From Tissierella sp. (lineage in GTDB: Bacteria; Bacillota; Clostridia; Tissierellales; Tissierellaceae): a stretch of DNA of 37,143 bases. A program made the position numbers and the translations under genes. Where the stretch lies: the NCBI RefSeq assembly GCF_029266915.1, contig NZ_JARIEF010000063.1, positions 1-37,143 of the forward strand, in the 5' to 3' direction. Position 1 is the stretch's first letter. Each line of letters opens with the position of its first letter. The notes below the pieces were generated by a model that had not been told where the DNA came from, did no database searches, and was given only the letters and a program-made list of their open reading frames with translations. Positions 14,257 to 21,525 of the stretch are shown here, one piece after another.

Positions 14257-15225
14257 ATGTGTACAACGATAGGATTTAAATATATTGAAGGACAGGTATT
14301 TGGAAGGACACTTGAAGTTGGAGTAAAACTTGATAATAAAATCATTTATGTACCAGCTGATACTAAAGACTTTATAAAAGCTAAAGGAATGAATTTTCCG
14401 ACTAAATATGCAGCAATAGGAAGTGGATTTTTTAATATAGCATCTTTTGGAGATGGAATAAATGAACATGGTCTTATGGGTTCTAGCAATCTATTTCCAG
14501 GATATGCAACATTTTCAAAGCATCCTGTTATAGGAAGGTTAAACATGACAACTTCAAACGCTTTTGACTACTTACTTACAAGATGCAAGGATGTAGAAGA
14601 AGTAAAAGAGAGAGCAGAAAAAATAGTTTTAACAGAAAATGGTGAAGATGAAAAAGATGTCTCTACAGCTATGCACTTTTTCTTTATGGATAAAACAGGA
14701 AAGGGAATTGTACTAGAACCTAAAGAAGGGTTCTTAATAGCTCACGACAACCCATATGGAGTACTGACAAACTCACCAGAGTTTTCTTGGCACACAACTA
14801 ACTTAAGAAACTATATCAATATAAAAAATGAAAATGTAGAAGATGGTGATTTCAACGGAGAAACTCTTTTAAAATTTGGAGAAGGAAGCGGTATGTTAGG
14901 ACTTCCGGGGGACTTTACTCCGCCTTCAAGATTTATAAGATCAGCTTTTTTTGTATCACATACTCCTAAGGATTTAGAACGAAACAGTGCTATACTTCAG
15001 GCCTTTAGGATACTGGGTCAGGCAGACATACCAACAGGATCAGTGATTGATAAAGCATCAGGACATGCAGATGAAGCACTTTATACTTCTATTATGGATA
15101 CAAAAGAAGGAGTCTATTTTATAAAATATCATGACAACATAAATCTTCAGTCATTTTCTTTAGATGATTATAAAGATGAACAAGCTATTAAATTTATTGA
15201 AATAGAAAAATCTATGAAGCTATAG
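14257..15225 (+). CDS. Choloylglycine hydrolase / linear amide C-N hydrolase family enzyme
   Basis: This 322-residue cytoplasmic protein is the usual length for the family. Cys2 is the N-terminal nucleophile exposed after Met removal. Other active-site residues of bile salt hydrolase and penicillin V acylase are present: Arg17 in FGRTLE, Asn in GLMGSSNLFP (about residue 80), Asn in VLTNSPEFSWH (about 172) and Arg in PSRFIRSAF (about 227). The Asp of the usual GRNxD motif is Glu20. The family hydrolyses amide bonds in bile salts, penicillin V or acyl-homoserine lactones; the real substrate is open. An AAAAGGGGAAG site precedes the ATG. Confidence 0.85.
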   Translation: MCTTIGFKYIEGQVFGRTLEVGVKLDNKIIYVPADTKDFIKAKGMNFPTKYAAIGSGFFNIASFGDGINEHGLMGSSNLFPGYATFSKHPVIGRLNMTTSNAFDYLLTRCKDVEEVKERAEKIVLTENGEDEKDVSTAMHFFFMDKTGKGIVLEPKEGFLIAHDNPYGVLTNSPEFSWHTTNLRNYINIKNENVEDGDFNGETLLKFGEGSGMLGLPGDFTPPSRFIRSAFFVSHTPKDLERNSAILQAFRILGQADIPTGSVIDKASGHADEALYTSIMDTKEGVYFIKYHDNINLQSFSLDDYKDEQAIKFIEIEKSMKL

Positions 15226-15253
15226 GAGAGAGCAAGAAAAAGTAAATTAACAA

Positions 15254-15308
15254 TTATCCAAGGCTTATGATGGTGGAAATGATTTTTATCATCAAGATCC
15301 TTGGATAA
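15254..15308. repeat. Inverted repeat after the choloylglycine-hydrolase gene
   Basis: TTATCCAAGG (15254-15263) and CCTTGGATAA (15299-15308) are exact reverse complements; the interior can also pair (ATGATGG with TATCAT). It is followed by A and not T on the plus strand, so termination is uncertain. Confidence 0.6.
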
Positions 15309-15386
15309 AAAAATAGGAACTATCAGATATGCTGCTACAAGAAGATAATGGTTTTTATATAATACAAGCATAAAATGGAGGAAAAG

Positions 15387-16070
15387 ATGGAAAATAAAAT
15401 TTTGATAGCTGATGATGATTATGAAATCAGAGAAATACTTGAAATACTCTTTGTTGGAGATGGTTATGAAGTAATCACTGCAAGAGACGGAGATGAGGCT
15501 GTTGAGAAAACAGATCAAACAATAGACTTAGTTATACTGGATGTGGATATGCCTGGGAAATCAGGATTTATAGCAGCTAGGGAAATAAGAAAGAAATCTT
15601 TTGTACCCATATTATTTTTAACTGCTTATTCGCAGGATTCTGAAAAAACTATGGGATACTCAGCTGGTGGAGATGACTATATGACAAAGCCATTTTCTAA
15701 CTCTGAACTGCTTCTTAAGGTCAAGGCACTACTTAGAAGATCTCAAGTTTATCAACCCCAAACCAAGGCAGACCTATCAAAAATAGAAATCCAGGACTTA
15801 AGCGTTGATACACAAACACAGACTGTTATGCTGGGAGATGCAATTATTTCATTGACCCATACTGAATATAAAATCTTAGAGCTACTGATTACAAACCGTA
15901 AAAAAATATTTTCTATTGAACATTTCTATACTAGTATTTGGGAATAAGATGCAGTTGCAGACAGCGCTGTAATGGTTCACATAAAGAATCTCAGAAAAAA
16001 GATAGAGACCGATACAAGAGACCCCAAATACATAAAGACAGCTTGGGGACGGGGGTATTACATTGATTAA
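15387..16070 (+). pseudogene. OmpR-family response regulator interrupted by an in-frame TAA
   Basis: The frame encodes a receiver domain (acidic pocket D9-D11, phospho-acceptor D52 in LVILDVDMPGKSG, then LFLTAY and MTKPFS) and an OmpR-type winged helix. A TAA at 15945-15947 stops it after 186 codons (WE-stop). Directly after it the same frame continues for 40 residues with the expected recognition helix and wing: SAVMVHIKNLRKKIE, then KTAWGRGYYID, ending at 16068-16070. The intact protein would have 227 residues. The stop removes the recognition helix, so a truncated product should not bind DNA. The start ATG 15387 is eight bases after TGGAGG; the in-frame ATG at 15375 lacks a site. The overlapping kinase gene is intact. 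Confidence 0.8.
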
Positions 16071-17082
16071 AGGATTTAAACTTCCCAAATTAGCGCTTAA
16101 TATAATAGGATATTTAACATCTTCGGTGGTTATAGCATTCTTTAGTTTTGGTTTTTTGTATTTTACATCAAGTGCCCTGATAGAAAGATCAGCACCCGGA
16201 GAGCTAGACCCCCAATTATCTTACATGATTGTGATGATCTGTGCACTGGGTTCTATGGTAGTCTTTTTTGCTTTCTTCTTGCTTTTTTTAGGTAAAAAAA
16301 TAAGTTATATATTATCGATTAACAAGGGTGTACAAATATTAAAAAATGATCTTACCTTTTCTATAGAAACTCAAGGGGACGATGAACTAGCTCAGTTGGC
16401 AGAAACTATTAATAGTTTTGCAGGCGAACTTGACCGCTATAAAAAAAACGAAGACAAGCTTAAAAAAGAAAAACAGTCTTTAACCAGATCATTATCTCAC
16501 GATATCAGGACGCCCCTTACAGCCATTATATCTTATGCAGATTTTATAAAAGAAAAACAATATAAAAATGATGAAAATCTTGAGAGATATATAGAAGTAA
16601 TACAAACTAAGGCAGACCAGATAAAAGATTTAACTGATCTGCTGCTGGATGTAGATCAAAGGAAAGTCGACATAACAGATGAACCGATAGTTGAGGGAAA
16701 ACTTCTTTTTCAGCAATTTATAAGTGAACTTGAAGGAGCTTTAGAAGACAAAGATTTTAACGTTGACTTAGATAAAAATGGACTTAGAGACTTTAAAATA
16801 AGAATAAATATACAAGATGTGACTAGGATATTTGACAACCTATATTCCAATATCATAAAGTATGCAGATCCAAAGGAAAAGATAGGGATTAAAGTTTTTC
16901 TTAAGGAGAATTATCTAATCATAGAACAAAGCAATAAAATTAAAAAGAAAGATATAAAGAAAAGTCAGAGCCACGGCATAGGCCTAAAGAGTATTGAACA
17001 GATTATAAAAAAATACAAGGGAGATATGAATGTTACAAAAAGTCCTGAATATTATAAGATAGAACTAAAAATAGAAATATAA
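16063..17082 (+). CDS. Sensor histidine kinase
   Basis: This 339-residue membrane kinase has two N-terminal transmembrane helices (about 13-35 and 52-78) with only a short outer loop, then a HAMP-like linker and a DHp helix with SLSHDIRTPLTAI (His146). The ATPase domain has an N box, DNLYSNIIKYAD, and a G box, HGIGLKSIEQI, but its D box is degenerate (EQSNKIKKKD in place of DxGxG), as in some VanS-like kinases. The start is TTG at 16063, overlapping the end of the response regulator by eight bases behind a GGGGG site, so the pair is translationally coupled. Small outer loops suggest that it senses within the membrane or through a partner. Confidence 0.85.
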   Translation: MIKGFKLPKLALNIIGYLTSSVVIAFFSFGFLYFTSSALIERSAPGELDPQLSYMIVMICALGSMVVFFAFFLLFLGKKISYILSINKGVQILKNDLTFSIETQGDDELAQLAETINSFAGELDRYKKNEDKLKKEKQSLTRSLSHDIRTPLTAIISYADFIKEKQYKNDENLERYIEVIQTKADQIKDLTDLLLDVDQRKVDITDEPIVEGKLLFQQFISELEGALEDKDFNVDLDKNGLRDFKIRINIQDVTRIFDNLYSNIIKYADPKEKIGIKVFLKENYLIIEQSNKIKKKDIKKSQSHGIGLKSIEQIIKKYKGDMNVTKSPEYYKIELKIEI

Positions 17083-17183
17083 TCTTTAGAATTCTTTAGA
17101 TTTATATAGCTAATTAATACAGAAGTTTTTCATATAATAAATATATAAACAAAATATAAAAGATTTAAAGAGGAGGGTTTATT

Positions 17184-17510
17184 ATGGCATTAGGAACATT
17201 AGCAATTATGTATGTTGTAATAGTTTTAGTGAGTGGACTTGGAATTGCTTTTCTATATTTATCAAAGAGTGAAAAGACAAAAAATGCTTTGTTCTACTTT
17301 TTAGCTATATGGGCTATGGTTATTGCCTTTATGAATGTAACAAGCCTACCAAGTAACTATTTGGCTCAACAATTTATAGGATGGGGACTGGGGTTTCTAG
17401 CTGTAGCAGCTATTGCAGTTAAAATTATGAAACCTGAAAAAACAAACATCGCTAATATGCTTGTCACAGCTTCAGTTTTATTTAGTTTGATAGATCTGAT
17501 TGTTTTTTAA
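17184..17510 (+). CDS. Small four-helix membrane protein
   Basis: This 108-residue hydrophobic protein has about four predicted membrane helices (roughly 3-26, 35-52, 62-80 and 88-107) with a Lys-rich short loop (SKSEKTKN). It has a strong AGAGGAGGG site and its own terminator. No family is recognised. It lies between a two-component pair and an ECF operon without overlap with either. Confidence 0.65.
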   Translation: MALGTLAIMYVVIVLVSGLGIAFLYLSKSEKTKNALFYFLAIWAMVIAFMNVTSLPSNYLAQQFIGWGLGFLAVAAIAVKIMKPEKTNIANMLVTASVLFSLIDLIVF

Positions 17511-17532
17511 GCAGTAGAAAAATAGAATAGAT

Positions 17533-17577
17533 AAAAGGAGCTTTAAAACTAGAAAATTTAGTTGCAAGGCTCCTTTT
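17533..17577 (+). terminator. Intrinsic terminator
   Basis: AAAAGGAGC (17533-17541) pairs with GCTCCTTTT (17569-17577), with an inner AACTA/TAGTT stem, running into TTTTCTT. Confidence 0.8.
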
Positions 17578-17624
17578 CTTAATATAAATATAGAAATGAG
17601 ATTACATAAAAAAATTATATATAT

Positions 17625-17650
17625 TGTAAGATTTAAGACTACTGTGCGTC
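17625..17650 (+). promoter_or_regulatory. ECF-type promoter, probably self-recognised by the downstream sigma factor
   Basis: TGTAAG (17625-17630), a 16-base spacer and CGTC (17647-17650) match the form of Bacillus ECF promoters (TGAAAC or TGTAAC, N16, CGTC/CGTA). The predicted transcript starts about 17 bases before the GTG start codon. An overlapping TAAGAC/GTCTTA dyad (17634-17639, 17648-17653) is also present. Confidence 0.55.
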
Positions 17651-17673
17651 TTATATATAAGTGAGGTGATAAA

Positions 17674-18174
17674 GTGACAAATAAAGAGTTTGAAAAGATT
17701 TATGGAGTTTATTTCACCGATGTTTATTATTATGCTCTCAGTTTATCTAAAGATAAATCTATATCAGAAGATTTAACTTCTGAGACATTTTTAAAGGCTA
17801 TCAAGTCTATTGATAGTTTCAGAGGCGAGACCAGCCTTAGAGTTTGGCTGTGCCAGATAGCTAAAAATGAATACTTTTCTAGGCTTAGAAAGGATAAGAG
17901 GTTAGATTTTAGAGATAATTTAGAAACTGTTACAAGCATTGAAATAAGTAATTCTTTAGAAAAAGATTTCATATCTGAGGATCAGGCCTTAAAGATTAAT
18001 AGGATGATTTTACTCCTTGATGAACCCTATGGTGAGATATTTAAGCTAAGGTTTTATGGAGAGATGAGTTTTAAGCAAATAGGAGACCTATTTGGGAAAA
18101 CTGATAACTGGGCATGTGTCACTTATCACCGGGCAAGAAAAAAACTGCAAAGAGAATTGGAGGAGAAGCTATGA
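17674..18174 (+). CDS. ECF-type RNA polymerase sigma factor
   Basis: This 166-residue protein is at the usual ECF length. Region 2 runs over about residues 5-75 (SEDLTSETFLKAIKSID, then RVWLCQIAKNEYFSRLRK) and region 4 over about 105-160 (EIFKLRFYGEMSFKQIGDLFGKTDNWACVTYHRARKKL split across its helix-turn-helix). The GTG start follows GAGGTGA. The stop overlaps the ATG of the anti-sigma gene (ATGA, 18171-18174). The upstream ECF-like promoter suggests autoregulation. It is not closely similar to the ECF sigma at 443, which lacks the zinc-type partner. Confidence 0.9.
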   Translation: MTNKEFEKIYGVYFTDVYYYALSLSKDKSISEDLTSETFLKAIKSIDSFRGETSLRVWLCQIAKNEYFSRLRKDKRLDFRDNLETVTSIEISNSLEKDFISEDQALKINRMILLLDEPYGEIFKLRFYGEMSFKQIGDLFGKTDNWACVTYHRARKKLQRELEEKL

Positions 18175-19049
18175 AACTGACTTGCAATACTATAGAAGAT
18201 ATGATGCCACTAGTTGCAGATGACCTTGCAAGTGAAGATACTGTAAAACTTGTAAATGAACACATGGAGAACTGTAAAAAATGCAAGATAGAGTATGAAG
18301 AGATGAAAAAAGATTATAGTTTTAAAGATAAAAAAGGTAGTGAAGCTATACCTTTAAAGAATATAAAAAGAAGACTTAGAAATAAAAACATCTACACTGG
18401 AGTTTTAACCGCTCTTATTATAAGCCTAATTCTCTTGCTAGTTATAGATAAATCAACCAAGCCTATACCTATATCTTTTAATAAGGCAGTTGAATATACA
18501 AAATATGAAAATGGAAGAGTATTTATTCAATTTACTCCAGAGGTAACTGACTATGATGTAACCAGCTATGGTTCTAATCATGATATAATGGCCTGGAAAA
18601 CTAATATAGGAAAAATATTTAAAAGTAGTCAAGCTAAGAATACATCGGTTACAATAGATAAAGAAAATAACCCAACTGTTTATTATTTAGAGCAAACAGG
18701 CCAGCTTGATCATAAGATATATGGAGCAATGCCTGGCGGAAGCGAAGGAGGCAGATTGACACTTCCAAGAATTGTTTTGAACTACTATGTCTATCTAATA
18801 GGAATAATATTCTTGGTATTCTTAAGCCTCTCTATTATATTTAGAAAAAAAGATAAACTGAAGAAAATAGCCAACATTATTAGTTTATTGACTCTATCTT
18901 ATCTATTATCTCATTTGATGGTATTAAGATTTCAAAACTCTACGCATCACCTAATAAGAGATTTCACTTTTGTACTTGGAGCCATGTTTTTAATCTTTTC
19001 TATATTTATAGCATTTAGCTATAAAGAGGATTTTATGAAAGGAAAATAG
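18171..19049 (+). CDS. Zinc-binding (zf-HC2 type) membrane anti-sigma factor
   Basis: This 292-residue protein has an N-terminal anti-sigma zinc domain with the motif H-M-E-N-C-K-K-C (HxxxCxxC, about residues 30-37) and an upstream Cys5. One membrane helix follows (about 75-93), then an outer domain of about 100 residues, then three more hydrophobic helices (about 200-285). It should hold the sigma of the preceding gene at the membrane until an envelope signal arrives. The ATG at 18171 is chosen because GGAGGAG sits just upstream and gives the ATGA overlap. The extra three helices are unusual for a simple anti-sigma and may form a sensor. Confidence 0.82.
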   Translation: MKLTCNTIEDMMPLVADDLASEDTVKLVNEHMENCKKCKIEYEEMKKDYSFKDKKGSEAIPLKNIKRRLRNKNIYTGVLTALIISLILLLVIDKSTKPIPISFNKAVEYTKYENGRVFIQFTPEVTDYDVTSYGSNHDIMAWKTNIGKIFKSSQAKNTSVTIDKENNPTVYYLEQTGQLDHKIYGAMPGGSEGGRLTLPRIVLNYYVYLIGIIFLVFLSLSIIFRKKDKLKKIANIISLLTLSYLLSHLMVLRFQNSTHHLIRDFTFVLGAMFLIFSIFIAFSYKEDFMKGK

Positions 19050-19144
19050 GGTAAACAATAGATAGAAAGTTTAAATTTATGTAAGAAGATTTTCAAAACG
19101 CAGCAGTTAAAAGGCCCTAACAGCAAGTGGAAAGGAGTCTCCTT

Positions 19145-19540
19145 ATGAAAAAAAAGAGAACTTTTATCATATTGATTCTATTAGTGATATTTGTTATGGT
19201 ATTGATCGATACATTTAGGCCTATAAAAATATCAATAGATACCGAAAGAGTAGAAGAGATTAATATATATGATATTGGATCTGAGAAATCAGTAGACATA
19301 AGTGATAAAGAAAAAATAGAAGAATATAGCAGGGAAATTAATAATCTCCAGGTAAAAAAGAAAAAACTTGTATCCAATTCTTCAGCTGATGGGATAATTA
19401 TTATTCCTAAAGATAAAGCCGGAAATGTTATGGAAACTATATATTTGTCAGATAAAGGCATCATTTATCATAATTGGTTAGTTGATATTACAGATGGAAG
19501 CAATCCTTATGAAAAATTTATAAGGGAATTAAACAATTGA
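19145..19540 (+). CDS. Membrane-anchored protein of unknown function
   Basis: This 131-residue protein has a signal-anchor (KKKRTFIILILLVIFVMVLI, residues 2-21) and an outer domain of about 105 residues (VEEINIYDIG, then ADGIIIIPKDKAG). AAAGGAG supports the ATG at 19145. It starts 95 bases after the anti-sigma gene and is probably the third gene of that operon, so an envelope-stress role is inferred from place only. Confidence 0.6.
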   Translation: MKKKRTFIILILLVIFVMVLIDTFRPIKISIDTERVEEINIYDIGSEKSVDISDKEKIEEYSREINNLQVKKKKLVSNSSADGIIIIPKDKAGNVMETIYLSDKGIIYHNWLVDITDGSNPYEKFIRELNN

Positions 19541-19581
19541 AAAAGAAAAGATTAGTATGAAACAAAATTTAAATCAAAGCC

Positions 19582-19727
19582 ATGGAAATTATTGCACCTA
19601 GAAAGATTTTGGTAAATCAATACACTGAGCCTAAGGGAGTAAATAATCTTCAGGGTGAGATACAATAAGAATTAGATGTAGAAAGTTTTTTGAAGCAATA
19701 AAAAATATAGAAGAAATAAAGCTATAA
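19582..19727 (+). pseudogene. Possible decayed gene remnant
   Basis: A frame from 19582 reads EIIAPRKILVNQYTEPKG and stops at 19666-19668; the same frame then gives ELDVESFLK, and another frame continues AIKNIEEIKL up to 19725-19727. Together they look like the C-terminal end of a protein broken by one stop and one frameshift. There is no ribosome site. This could be chance. Confidence 0.25.
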
Positions 19728-19762
19728 AAATGCAGCTGTTCTCTTATGAACAGCTGCATTTT
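19727..19762. terminator. Bidirectional terminator
   Basis: AAAATGCAGCTGTTC (19727-19741) pairs exactly with 19748-19762 over a 6-base loop. A-rich and T-rich flanks serve both strands. Confidence 0.85.
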
Positions 19763-19770
19763 ATATATTT

Positions 19771-20325
19771 CTAGCTATAGAAACCATCCTTCTTTTCTTC
19801 AAGAACTTTTAACTCTTGAGGAGTTGATTTGCGTCCCAGATCCTTGTTTTGATAAGGATATCTTCCAAATTCTTCAAGTACTTCTCTGTGAAGCTTTTCA
19901 AAATAGTTTAAACTTTCATCTCCAAGTGCTTCATAGTGCTTATCCGCCCAGTCGTGCAGAGCCAAGCTTTCAGAGTGCATAAAAGGAAGAAGGATAAATC
20001 GCTTCTGATAATCGGAAAGTTCATCATAATCAGGATGCTTCAGAGCTTCTTGTGCTAGAGCTATGGCCATCTTATCTTGAGTGTAAGTTCTGATATCATC
20101 TCTCCAAAGGTTTCTTGAAAACTGATCTAAAACTATTATCTCAGCAAGTCTTCCCTGAATACTTTCTCTCCACTCTACTAGAAGTCCTTCAGATGCCTGT
20201 TTCCAAGTATCTAAAAACTTATCTTCAATCTGTTTATCAAATTCATCACTTTCAGCAAAGTGAAGCTCAAGATGATCTGGTTCAAACCAAAAAGATATTA
20301 CATCTTCATAAGTTACATTACTCAT
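19771..20325 (-). CDS. DUF924 family protein
   Basis: This soluble 184-residue protein matches the DUF924 pattern: VISFWFEPDH at the N-terminus, then IIVLDQFSRNLWRDD (about 62-76), FILLPFMHSESL (about 109-120), and a C-terminal EEFGRYPYQNKDLGR. The family is all-helical and TPR-like, with no assigned biochemical role. An AAAGGAGAG site precedes the ATG. It stands alone, divergent from the HMA/P-type ATPase operon. Confidence 0.85.
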   Translation of the reverse strand: MSNVTYEDVISFWFEPDHLELHFAESDEFDKQIEDKFLDTWKQASEGLLVEWRESIQGRLAEIIVLDQFSRNLWRDDIRTYTQDKMAIALAQEALKHPDYDELSDYQKRFILLPFMHSESLALHDWADKHYEALGDESLNYFEKLHREVLEEFGRYPYQNKDLGRKSTPQELKVLEEKKDGFYS

Positions 20326-20465
20326 AAAATCTCTCCTTTAATTCTATATTATATTTCTAACTTACATTATCAATAAAGATATACCCAAAAATATAAAAAC
20401 TATTAGACTTGGATCTTATAATAAAAATTTTCTTAGTAAGCTTATATGGAAAAGCAGCTCTTATA

Positions 20466-20509
20466 TGATATAATATTGTAATGAATAAAAAGATATATTC
20501 ATTACAATA
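20466..20509 (+). promoter_or_regulatory. Extended -10 promoter with a 14-bp inverted repeat at the transcription start
   Basis: TGATATAAT (20466-20474) is a perfect extended -10. Overlapping and following it, TATTGTAATGAATA (20474-20487) is the exact reverse complement of TATTCATTACAATA (20496-20509), with an 8-base spacer. The repeat covers the expected transcription start and contains ATTGTAAT, the half-site of the perR/prxU operator, in both arms. It is probably the operator of the downstream operon, or a 5' mRNA stem. Confidence 0.62.
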
Positions 20510-20547
20510 AAGAAATAAAAATAAAAATAAAGATAAAAGGTGATTGG

Positions 20548-21108
20548 ATGTTTAGAGAGATGTCAAGATATTTCATGTATGGATTAGCCTTGTTTAGTCT
20601 TGGAAATGCAGTAAAGAAAAAACAAGAAGATATAGAAGTACCAACCTTTAGAGGAGTTATAGAAGTAAAGCATAAGTTACAAGGTAGGATAAGATTCGCT
20701 CTGCCTTTATTAAAGGGTAATCCAGAAGCTTTTGAGGAGTTAAAATCCCAATTAGATAGAATAGAACCGATATTGGGAGTTGAAACAAACTATATAACAG
20801 GTTCACTTCTTGTAAATTACAGAGAAGATATCCAGCCGACTTTAATAGTTGGAATCCTAATCAAGCTTCTAGGTCTTGAAGAAAGAGTAAGAAATAAGCC
20901 TCAAGCTTTTATAACACGTGAATTTAAATCAGCGCAAGACAGTGTAAGTCTTGCAATAGATGAAAAAACAAAGGGATTTCTTGACCTGAATGCAGTATTC
21001 TTTTTGCTCTTTACAGCTACGGGTATTTCAAGAATCATTAAAAATCCAAAAGTCGGACCTGCAGGATTTACTTATCTCTGGTGGGGATATAGCATGATTA
21101 AAAGTTAA
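20548..21108 (+). CDS. HMA2-like module protein, first gene of a putative ferrosome (fez-like) operon
   Basis: This 186-residue protein has a short hydrophobic N-terminus, an HMA-like module at about 34-105 and a C-terminal hydrophobic hairpin (about 145-183). The module has KLQGRIRFALP where a metal-binding HMA domain would have its CxxC loop, and VETNYITGSLLVNY in its second half; it contains no cysteine, so it cannot bind metal like CopZ. The next three genes carry the same two motifs. The gene begins the operon after an extended -10 promoter and inverted repeat. In ferrosome clusters such HMA-like membrane proteins accompany the P1B-6 ATPase FezB; which Fez protein this equals is uncertain. 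Confidence 0.65.
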   Translation: MFREMSRYFMYGLALFSLGNAVKKKQEDIEVPTFRGVIEVKHKLQGRIRFALPLLKGNPEAFEELKSQLDRIEPILGVETNYITGSLLVNYREDIQPTLIVGILIKLLGLEERVRNKPQAFITREFKSAQDSVSLAIDEKTKGFLDLNAVFFLLFTATGISRIIKNPKVGPAGFTYLWWGYSMIKS

Positions 21109-21119
21109 GGAGTGATAGT

Positions 21120-21500
21120 TTGTTAGAGATAGGAATAAAAATACTAAGAAAATTTGTTGAATTTAAAGTACTCCGAAGCATTCCTGGAAGAATGAGACTT
21201 AAGTCACGCGCGCCTGAAAGCATCTATAAGCAGGCTGAAAAATATGATCGAGAATTAAAAGAAGCCATTATGCTCCTAGATGGTATAGAAAACATTGAGA
21301 TAAACTACCTTATAGGTACAGTTTTAATAGAGTATAATACAGAAAAAACATATGAGTCAAAAGTATTGGAATGGATAAATAAGATAATAGCAGTAGGAAT
21401 AAAAAATAAAGGACAGATAGCAGAGTATTTAGAAAGTGACAGAGAATATTTAGAAAATCTTTTAGAGCAACAGCTAAAAGAAGAAATAAGCAAACTCTAA
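21120..21500 (+). CDS. HMA2-like single-module protein
   Basis: This 126-residue soluble protein starts at TTG (21120), behind AAGGAGTGATAG and 11 bases after the previous stop. It is little more than one HMA-like module: VLRSIPGRMRLKSRAP (about 18-33) and IENIEINYLIGTVLIEY (about 60-76), followed by a charged helix. There are no cysteines. The matching motifs in its neighbours suggest duplication within the operon. It may be an adaptor that docks on the ATPase or on the iron particle (inference). Confidence 0.65.
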   Translation: MLEIGIKILRKFVEFKVLRSIPGRMRLKSRAPESIYKQAEKYDRELKEAIMLLDGIENIEINYLIGTVLIEYNTEKTYESKVLEWINKIIAVGIKNKGQIAEYLESDREYLENLLEQQLKEEISKL

Positions 21501-21525
21501 ATATCAGCTAGTAGGAGATGATAAA

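Noticed and set aside
15945-15947. TAA in the response regulator as a recoded amino acid
   Set aside because: TAA recoding is not known in bacteria of this kind and all other genes here use TAA as a stop; a nonsense mutation or sequencing error is simpler.
19746-20327. Plus-strand ORFs opposite the DUF924 gene
   Set aside because: They mirror the DUF924 frame and have no ribosome sites.
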